This document shows positions 33,740-39,953 of a stretch of DNA of 39,953 nucleotides, in pieces. The position numbers were made by a program, and so were the translations under genes. Position 1 is the first letter of the stretch. Each line of letters opens with the position of its first letter. The stretch lies in contig PBOB01000056.1 of the NCBI GenBank assembly GCA_002724185.1, positions 1 to 39,953 of the forward strand, read 5' to 3'. The stretch is from Acidiferrobacteraceae bacterium. GTDB taxonomy: Bacteria > Pseudomonadota > Gammaproteobacteria > Arenicellales > UBA868. The notes under the pieces are model-generated. The model was not told where the DNA came from. It saw only the letters and a program-made list of their open reading frames with translations, and ran no database searches.

Positions 33740-34351
33740 ATGAAGACTTTTTGTAAGAAACTTAATCGAGAGACCTTGGATGAATCGATTAAACAGCTAT
33801 CCTTACAGAAGTCAATTGCTATTCCGTGCCTTGATGAAAAAGAGCGCTTATCGTTTATTGCAGCAGCGGATTCACTAAACTACCGTCCGGCGAAGTCAAT
33901 CACAGGAAGCCCGAATGCGCCTGTATACCAAGACTTTGAGTTGTGCTATGACCTCCCACCGACAAACATCTTCTGGAATCTTGCCTGTTTCCTCGAATCG
34001 TATGTTCGTCGTACGCTAAAAAATCTAGATATAGTCCGCCATAGCAATTTTCGATTTAACGATCTGATTGTTCAACGATACCTCCCTGGTTGTGCTGGTA
34101 TCACGCCACATAGAGACCACTTAAAATACGAAATATTAGTAGCGATCATTGTGCTAAGCGGAGATGGTAATTTTATCGTCTGCGATGATCGAGCCGGCGC
34201 GGGAAGCGAAATAATAAAGGCCCTGCCTGGCGATCTTCTTTTAATGCTGGCTCCAGGATTACCATCATCGGAGATACGCCCCTTTCACTACGTTAGCGGC
34301 ATCTCCAAGACAAGAAGAACCGTAGGTTTACGCTATGATTCACATGCATGA
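33740..34351 (+). CDS. Small 2OG-Fe(II) oxygenase-like protein, uncharacterised
   Basis: A 203-aa protein I do not recognise as a named family. It keeps the double-stranded beta-helix iron pattern: His124-Arg-Asp126 in ITPHRDH, His183 in PFHYVSG and Arg193, ten residues later, in RRTVGLRYD to hold 2-oxoglutarate. ALPGDLLLMLAPG (161-173) is the strand before the distal histidine, as in AlkB- and prolyl-hydroxylase-like enzymes. The N-terminal 60 residues have no motif I know. It follows the SDR gene by 51 bases and ends 23 bases from the convergent RND gene. It could hydroxylate a small molecule, a protein or a nucleic acid; the iron-site reading is my inference from motif order. Confidence 0.6.
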   Translation: MKTFCKKLNRETLDESIKQLSLQKSIAIPCLDEKERLSFIAAADSLNYRPAKSITGSPNAPVYQDFELCYDLPPTNIFWNLACFLESYVRRTLKNLDIVRHSNFRFNDLIVQRYLPGCAGITPHRDHLKYEILVAIIVLSGDGNFIVCDDRAGAGSEIIKALPGDLLLMLAPGLPSSEIRPFHYVSGISKTRRTVGLRYDSHA

Positions 34352-34374
34352 TTACAGCTAATATAATAAAAACT

Positions 34375-36951
34375 CTACGATCCAACTGAATGGGCCGACG
34401 GCTTATGTCTATTATTCAGTTCAAACTTACCAAATAATGCAAGCAATGCAGGTAAACAAAAGAGGCATGCCGCCAACGAGAGAATTACCATCGCGATCAT
34501 AACTTTGCTGAACATCGTAAACATTGGCATTATCGATAGCATCAATATGCTAAATCCTAATATATCTGTGATACCGCTGGCAAAAAGAGCAACACCAGTA
34601 TGGCCCATCATCTTGCGAATCCACAGTTCAAGTCCGTCGGAAGGATAACGCAAGCGATGCTCTCTAATGCCTTGGGTCACATGAATAGCGAAATCAAGAC
34701 CAAGTCCAATTGCAAGAGAAGCTACCTGCAACGTGACTAGATTCAGACTGGCTCCAAATAGATTCATCCCTGCATTGAGCCAGATCGATACCGCAACCAC
34801 TGGCAAAATTGTCAGCACTGCCAATCTCAGATCACGCAGGACAATAAGCAGCACGATAAAACACGCGATAATTGCTATATAGATACTAGATTGAAATGAT
34901 TCAGTCATAGCATTAACATAAACAAACCGTCGAAACGAGTTACCAGTTGGCGTTACCTTAATATCCACACCCGAATTGACATACTGAGCAACAACGTCAT
35001 TAAGCTCTTTCTCAAACTCCGTCATCCACACCCAATCCTCAGCTCTCTCTATTTTTATCGGCAGAGTCAGCATTGAAATGTTGCCGCTTATTGGATCGAT
35101 CTTTGCTACCGACTGCACAGTTCTTGCGGAAACAAATGCCCGCGGATTCAACGGATCATGGGTTCCTCTTGCATGAATATCTTTAAGCACTTCGCGAAGT
35201 TCTAGATCATTCATCGGCAGTGCGCTTGCCGTGTCGATTTGTGTTGGAGCGAATCCCTCGCCACCACTTGCGACTAACCTCATCTGCCAGCGAACCATAT
35301 CAATAACCGTGGCATCGCCGTACGTCCAGTTCCTCCGGCGAACTTCGTTCATTAACTTATCCAATACTTCAAACTGAGCAAAGGTAGCGAGGCCTCCTTC
35401 ACTCTTAGCCTCAATAAGAATAGTCCCTGGCTCTCCTTTGTTTGACTCATCAAATAATGAATGATGGATATCAATAGAGCGCACCATTCGAGAATCAGAG
35501 TCAAGATAATCATGCACATCAAAGTCGGTGTCAGGTTGGCCAATAACCAATGCTGCTGCCGTAATAACTAACAAAGTGACGGCAAACGGCCAAGGCCGTC
35601 GTACCTGAAGACCTCCAAACATGTACATACGGCTTGCAAGCCATCGTTGAGGCTCCGGATTACCGATACGCATGCCAGAGCGCATCACAACGGTAAACAC
35701 ACCGAGCAGCAAATATCCTTCAAGGATATAGACTACAGCAAGACGCCCCCATTCTGCTAAATCAGGTATTGGAGAAAATGCAGCGGTACCAAATGCAATC
35801 ATAGTTGTAACTGTAGCCAACCCTAATGCTGGCCGAAGTTGCCGGATCGTCTCCCAACAATTTTCAAGGCGAACCAATTCACTCTCCGTAGATCTTGTAA
35901 CGAGTCGTCTCCACCGGTGAAGAGTATGGAATGAAAAATCTATACCAAGAGCAAGCAATAGGATTGGCAGCATTGAGGAAATCTGAGTTGCTGGATAACC
36001 CAGCCAGGCTTGGGTGCCAAACATCCATACCATTAGAAGACCCAGACCCATCGCCGCCGTTAAGACATCGCGCCAATCTCTGAAAAAAATGATGAACACA
36101 ACTATCATCAGTAAAAATGACACACCAACTAGAGGGAGAGTTTGCTGCACTTCATTTTCTATTTCGCTATCAAGCGCCAGAAATGACCAGACATGGACTG
36201 CTTCGCCCGTATCAATCATTGGTACGGCATAAGTTTGATCTATAGCAGTTTCCCAAAGCTCAAAGAAGGGCTTCTCACCACCGGGGGATTTCGAGTACTC
36301 GCCCGTTGGTCCATATAAGGTCTCAGTGTTGCCAATACCAAGAATATAGAATGCGCTAGCGTACCAAGCTCCATCTGGGAGCTGCTTAAGCCCTGATACA
36401 AAGTTTGTATAGGGTCGCTGACCTTCTGACGATTCAATGCTAAACAATTTGGTCAGCAGGTTAGTTAAGTCGTTCTTTGTCGCACTATCGAAATCAGGGC
36501 CATCCCACCCTATTTGCTGACTTAATGGCGACTGCTGATTCATAATTAGTCGTACCGTCTCTGCCATGCCCCATGGGCCTCTAACAGGACGCTGTACCAT
36601 CCAGTTATACTGATCAACAAAATGTTGGCTAATATTGTTGTCCTCCATCACTGCATCATGACGGCTTGCTAATTCACGCAGGACTTCAAGCGCAAGGACA
36701 TTGCCTTGTCCTAGATCACCCCCAACTTCAAGACTAGGGCCGACAAACAGTGGGACATCACGACCGACCGGAGGCATTAGAGACTCAATACGGGAACCGG
36801 CATCCCATGCTGGATCACCCTCCAGTGTGAAAGCAGCCCGACTTTGGCCCTGTGGGCCAAATGCAATTCCATAAACTAGGATGATTGTTGCGATTCCAAA
36901 TAACCCCAACGTAAAGTATCGCAGTCGGCGTAGCTTAGTAAGCTGTTGCAT
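34375..36951 (-). CDS. MMPL/RND family transporter (HpnN-like, sterol-sensing-domain fold)
   Basis: An 858-aa inner-membrane protein built as two repeats. Each repeat has one helix, a large periplasmic domain, then five helices. Helix 1 is near residues 11-30 and a similar one follows about residue 455 (PFAVTLLVITAAALVIG). The GIDFSFHTLHRW and GLDFAIHVTQGIREHR segments at equivalent places are the two copies of the proton-relay/sterol-sensing-type motif, each with an aspartate in helix 4 of its half. The length and layout match bacterial MMPL proteins such as the hopanoid transporter HpnN, which move lipids or hydrophobic compounds. No hopanoid synthesis genes are present. It is transcribed alone, with 221 bases upstream. 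Confidence 0.9.
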   Translation of the reverse strand: MQQLTKLRRLRYFTLGLFGIATIILVYGIAFGPQGQSRAAFTLEGDPAWDAGSRIESLMPPVGRDVPLFVGPSLEVGGDLGQGNVLALEVLRELASRHDAVMEDNNISQHFVDQYNWMVQRPVRGPWGMAETVRLIMNQQSPLSQQIGWDGPDFDSATKNDLTNLLTKLFSIESSEGQRPYTNFVSGLKQLPDGAWYASAFYILGIGNTETLYGPTGEYSKSPGGEKPFFELWETAIDQTYAVPMIDTGEAVHVWSFLALDSEIENEVQQTLPLVGVSFLLMIVVFIIFFRDWRDVLTAAMGLGLLMVWMFGTQAWLGYPATQISSMLPILLLALGIDFSFHTLHRWRRLVTRSTESELVRLENCWETIRQLRPALGLATVTTMIAFGTAAFSPIPDLAEWGRLAVVYILEGYLLLGVFTVVMRSGMRIGNPEPQRWLASRMYMFGGLQVRRPWPFAVTLLVITAAALVIGQPDTDFDVHDYLDSDSRMVRSIDIHHSLFDESNKGEPGTILIEAKSEGGLATFAQFEVLDKLMNEVRRRNWTYGDATVIDMVRWQMRLVASGGEGFAPTQIDTASALPMNDLELREVLKDIHARGTHDPLNPRAFVSARTVQSVAKIDPISGNISMLTLPIKIERAEDWVWMTEFEKELNDVVAQYVNSGVDIKVTPTGNSFRRFVYVNAMTESFQSSIYIAIIACFIVLLIVLRDLRLAVLTILPVVAVSIWLNAGMNLFGASLNLVTLQVASLAIGLGLDFAIHVTQGIREHRLRYPSDGLELWIRKMMGHTGVALFASGITDILGFSILMLSIMPMFTMFSKVMIAMVILSLAACLFCLPALLALFGKFELNNRHKPSAHSVGS

Positions 36952-37172
36952 AAGTAGAGAATGGCCAGGAAAGTATAATTAGTTCGATACTATAGATGTA
37001 ATTATGGCAATTGAACAATCAAAGCTACGTGAAACATTCCTGGGAAGATGTTCACTGTAAAATAAATATAGTTCAGTTGACTTGCTCAGCTTCGTTCAGT
37101 GTTATAACTAGACAAACTTCCACAGAAATGCCAACACAAGAATCAGGGAAGTAAGATGCCTGTATCCCGAAG

Positions 37173-38837
37173 CTACTTGTAATGATAGATCTCTCTGGCC
37201 ATTTCACTTGATATGAACCCATCTAACACATCTTGTGCGATAGCCTTTCGATCACGGTCTTTTGGGTCGCCGTATCCACCACCCCCAGCAGTAGACACGA
37301 TTACCCGATCTCCCTTTTTTACTGCCACCCTCTTGGTGCTCATTCTTATTTCATTGTCTGTCCCAGGAAAAGCAACAATCGTGTTGGCCTCGGGCTCATG
37401 ACCACCATTTAGAGCCCATGGCCGTGACTTAGACTTCTTCATCACTGTCAGAAATTCTCCCTCACTCACAAATTTAATATCTCTTGTCAGGCCTAAGCCA
37501 CCACGGTACTTTCCCGCACCTCCTGAGTCAGTTCTTAGCTCCACTTTTTCAAAGAACATGGCTGTATTTGGCTCCAGCACCTCAATTGGCGTGTTTCTAC
37601 AAATACTTTCTGACAAATGTATTAGACCACTGGATCCATCATTTGTAGCTGATGCACCCCAACCGATAGAATCATTATTGCTTAACGCAAAAAACTTACC
37701 CGTATCAGGATGCTTGCCAAGCATCATAAATCCGGGGACATCACCCCCCGACGATGCTGACAATCGATCCGGTATAGCCAATGCTAAAGCTTTGAACAAC
37801 AACTCGAGAGCAACGATTCCTGTCCACAGTGTAAACGTAGGAGCCGGATAAACTGCGTGAAATAGATTTCCAGGCTCTGCCCTAACCTCAAGCGCTCTAG
37901 AATGCCCAGCATTTGATGGTTCGTTAGGCGTAGTCAGGGCCTTTAAAACAACCTTGCACATTGCGAGTGTTGTCCCAAACGGCATGTTAACTGGTCCTTT
38001 TTGCGTTCCTGCAGAACCCGCAAAATCAACGATAAACTTGTCATCCTCAATAGTAATCGCTGCCTTTATCTCGATTGATTCACCACTTATACCATCATCA
38101 TCAATGATGTCGGATGCTGACCACGTCCCCTTAGGCAACTGTGATAATGATTTTAATGTTGCTCTTTCTGCAGACACGAGAATACGATCAATAGACTGAT
38201 CAACAACATCGCGTCCAAACTTCCTTAGAACCTCTTGCATTCGTCGCTCACCAGTTCGAATGCTTGAAACCATCGCGTTGAAATCTCCAACTACAACATC
38301 AGGCATTCGTGAATTGAAGCGAATTAACTCGATTAGCTCACGGTCAACAACTCGCCTCTTAATTAGTTTAGTCCCCGGGAAGATGAGACCCTCCTGATGC
38401 ATGTCTGTCGAATCCAAAACATATCCAGGGTCTTTCGCGCCAAGATCCATCCAATGAGCTCGCACCAACAAATAACCAAAAAGAATACCTGAATCATCAA
38501 ATACTGGTGCGGTGAGAGTAGCATCATAGGAATGCGCAGCATTCCAATATGGATAATTAGAAATGAGAACATCTCCGTCTTCAAATCCATCCTCTCCAAT
38601 ATAATCGACGAGCTTAACAATACTGAAATCATTTGCACCTAGAAAACTAGTTAGTCCTGGCCCTTCAGCAATAAGATCCAGGTTGCGATCATAAACAGAG
38701 ATTCCGAAATCAAGCACTTCATAGATGACTGGATTGCAAGCAGTCCGAATTAACGTTACACGCATCTCCTGCGCAACTGAAATTAGATAGTTGCGAATAA
38801 CTTCAACGAGCGAACCATCAATCTTTGATTCTTGCAT
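37173..38837 (-). CDS. hyuB: Hydantoinase B/oxoprolinase family protein
   Basis: A 554-aa subunit of the ATP-dependent hydantoinase/5-oxoprolinase/acetone-carboxylase superfamily. It pairs with HyuA to open hydantoin-type rings, typically N-methylhydantoin or 5-substituted hydantoins, or 5-oxoproline. Recognisable are SVAQEMRVTLIRTACNPV near the start, DVLISNYPYWNAAHSYD, MPFGTTLAMCKVVLKA, TDSGGAGKYRGGLGL, and the C-terminal STAGGGGYGDPKDRD motif. The ATG follows the hyuA stop with no gap (TAA then ATG) and has AGGTG as ribosome site. The gene order hyuA-hyuB is the usual one. The specific substrate is not resolved. Confidence 0.94.
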   Translation of the reverse strand: MQESKIDGSLVEVIRNYLISVAQEMRVTLIRTACNPVIYEVLDFGISVYDRNLDLIAEGPGLTSFLGANDFSIVKLVDYIGEDGFEDGDVLISNYPYWNAAHSYDATLTAPVFDDSGILFGYLLVRAHWMDLGAKDPGYVLDSTDMHQEGLIFPGTKLIKRRVVDRELIELIRFNSRMPDVVVGDFNAMVSSIRTGERRMQEVLRKFGRDVVDQSIDRILVSAERATLKSLSQLPKGTWSASDIIDDDGISGESIEIKAAITIEDDKFIVDFAGSAGTQKGPVNMPFGTTLAMCKVVLKALTTPNEPSNAGHSRALEVRAEPGNLFHAVYPAPTFTLWTGIVALELLFKALALAIPDRLSASSGGDVPGFMMLGKHPDTGKFFALSNNDSIGWGASATNDGSSGLIHLSESICRNTPIEVLEPNTAMFFEKVELRTDSGGAGKYRGGLGLTRDIKFVSEGEFLTVMKKSKSRPWALNGGHEPEANTIVAFPGTDNEIRMSTKRVAVKKGDRVIVSTAGGGGYGDPKDRDRKAIAQDVLDGFISSEMAREIYHYK

Positions 38838-39953
38838 TTAAACACCTGTAGAAATGAGTAAGTTACCATACTGATCAACAACAAGGCTTTGATTGGAATG
38901 GATAACAGTTACGGACGTTCCCTCGTCGATTAAAGCAGGGCCATTGATCGATGTGCCCGCACCAAGATGGTTTCTGTCATACATCACGAACTCTACTAGT
39001 TCTCTTGACATGAAGCAAAATGCATTCCGACTGCCTACTACAGCAGTATGGTCATCTGCTAATGGAGAGATATGTGGAAGTTGCGGTCGGTCAAATGTAC
39101 CAATTCCTCTGATACGTAGGTTTAAAACCTGTATTGGTGCGTCCATTGTATGACCGTAGCGCTTTTCATGCTCGCTCGAGAAAACATCATGAATCGATGA
39201 GAAATCAATTGGCCGACCAACACTAATCGCCAAGGCATGTTCCTGGCCGAGATAGCGAAGCTCCAATTGACGGACAAGTGTTGCTTGATCCTGCTCTACT
39301 CCCTGAGCAATTAACGAAGCAAGCGCTTCTTCTTCCAACGTCTTAAACATCGATTCGAGCTCTGTAACCTCGATATCATCCAGCAAGCGGATCATTGTTA
39401 ATGCATAATCATCAACGACATCTGCACTCAACATTCCCCAAGCAGAGAATCCACTTGGGGCGACTGGAATAATTACGCTGGAGATTTCAAGCTCATGTGC
39501 TACAAGAGGAGCTAACATTGGACCAGCCCCACCGAATCCCAATAGTGTTGCCGTGGCGGGATCACGCCCTCTTTCAACTGTAATTTGCCTCACAGCTCCC
39601 ACAGTTTTAGCTAGCAGGATGTCGAATATGCCAGAGGCTGCACGTATCTCTGATATGCCCAGAGGCTCTGCCAGTTTTGTTTTGATTCCGAGACTTGCGG
39701 ACGTTGCATCTAATTCCATATCACCACCAAGGAATCGCACAGGATCAATGTATCCCAGATGAACAGCAGCATCGGTCACCGTCGGTAATAACCCACCTCG
39801 GCCGTAACAAATCGGGCCGGGTTCTGCACCGGCGCTATGTGGGCCCACCTTAAGGATATCTTCTTCTATCCATGCTATAGATCCTCCGCCAGCCCCAATG
39901 GAGCGAATATCATATACGGGAATCAATAGTGGGTGATTTTCTAGGGTAGCCTC
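38838..39953 (-). CDS. hyuA: Hydantoinase A/oxoprolinase family protein, C-terminal half (5' end outside window)
   Basis: This frame is open to the right edge, so only about 371 of the usual 680-700 residues are present. Visible is the ATP-grasping part typical of the family: SIGAGGGSIAWIEED, GPHSAGAEPGPICYGRGG, TDAAVHLGYIDP and LGFGGAGPMLAPL, followed by the C-terminal swivelling domain. The N-terminal half with the first phosphate-binding loop lies outside. With HyuB it would use ATP to hydrolyse an N-containing lactam ring, releasing an N-carbamoyl or open-chain acid. Its stop codon abuts the hyuB start. Confidence 0.93.
   Translation of the reverse strand, partial: EATLENHPLLIPVYDIRSIGAGGGSIAWIEEDILKVGPHSAGAEPGPICYGRGGLLPTVTDAAVHLGYIDPVRFLGGDMELDATSASLGIKTKLAEPLGISEIRAASGIFDILLAKTVGAVRQITVERGRDPATATLLGFGGAGPMLAPLVAHELEISSVIIPVAPSGFSAWGMLSADVVDDYALTMIRLLDDIEVTELESMFKTLEEEALASLIAQGVEQDQATLVRQLELRYLGQEHALAISVGRPIDFSSIHDVFSSEHEKRYGHTMDAPIQVLNLRIRGIGTFDRPQLPHISPLADDHTAVVGSRNAFCFMSRELVEFVMYDRNHLGAGTSINGPALIDEGTSVTVIHSNQSLVVDQYGNLLISTGV

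Overview
The window reads as about 40 kb of compact, moderately AT-rich chromosome from an aerobic heterotrophic proteobacterium, more likely gamma- than alphaproteobacterial. This rests on gene content (malate synthase G, Pol IV, MacAB-type and MMPL-type exporters, LysR control), not on a marker gene. I see no rRNA, no tRNA, no CRISPR array and no intact mobile element. Genes are tightly packed, and several convergent pairs end within 25 bp of each other. Both edges cut genes: a PotA-like ABC ATPase on the left and a hydantoinase A gene on the right.

Layout. 1-2232: end of a polyamine-type ABC ATPase gene, a membrane-anchored degenerate nuclease-like protein, a possible 50-aa protein and a class II aldolase-family protein. 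2485-4647: malate synthase G. 4710-13966: a nine-gene minus-strand operon, read in the order PhyH-type dioxygenase, HpaB-type flavin monooxygenase, flavin reductase, RidA-like protein, Rieske oxygenase, DUF1028 Ntn-hydrolase-like protein, M20 (ArgE-like) amidohydrolase, class III aminotransferase, MFS transporter. A LysR regulator (14068-14967) is divergent from it, with a clean inverted repeat between the two. 14988-22592: FAD amine oxidase, a two-gene ABC-2 exporter, an alpha/beta hydrolase with a cysteine at the nucleophile position overlapping a glycosyltransferase, DNA polymerase IV, and an N-carbamoyl-D-amino acid hydrolase. 22607-26080: a MacA/MacB-type exporter whose adaptor carries an inserted LTxxQ helical module. 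26268-30903: a three-gene 2-oxoacid oxidoreductase (KorCAB-like) with its own NAD(P)H/ferredoxin module. 31424-39953: second MFS transporter, SDR, small 2OG-Fe(II)-type protein, large MMPL/RND transporter, and hydantoinase B and A.

How it fits together. The theme is uptake and oxidative breakdown of nitrogen-containing small molecules. The nine-gene operon pairs three chemically different oxygenases with a Rid-like protein, a C-N hydrolase and a transaminase. The Rieske protein has a glutamate at the bridging position, as in quaternary-amine oxygenases, so an N-methylated or betaine-type substrate is a reasonable but unproven guess. Hydantoinase A/B, D-carbamoylase and amine oxidase act on related classes of compound. 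Malate synthase G would take up glyoxylate, a common product of such pathways. The operon is the best candidate here for an undescribed system.
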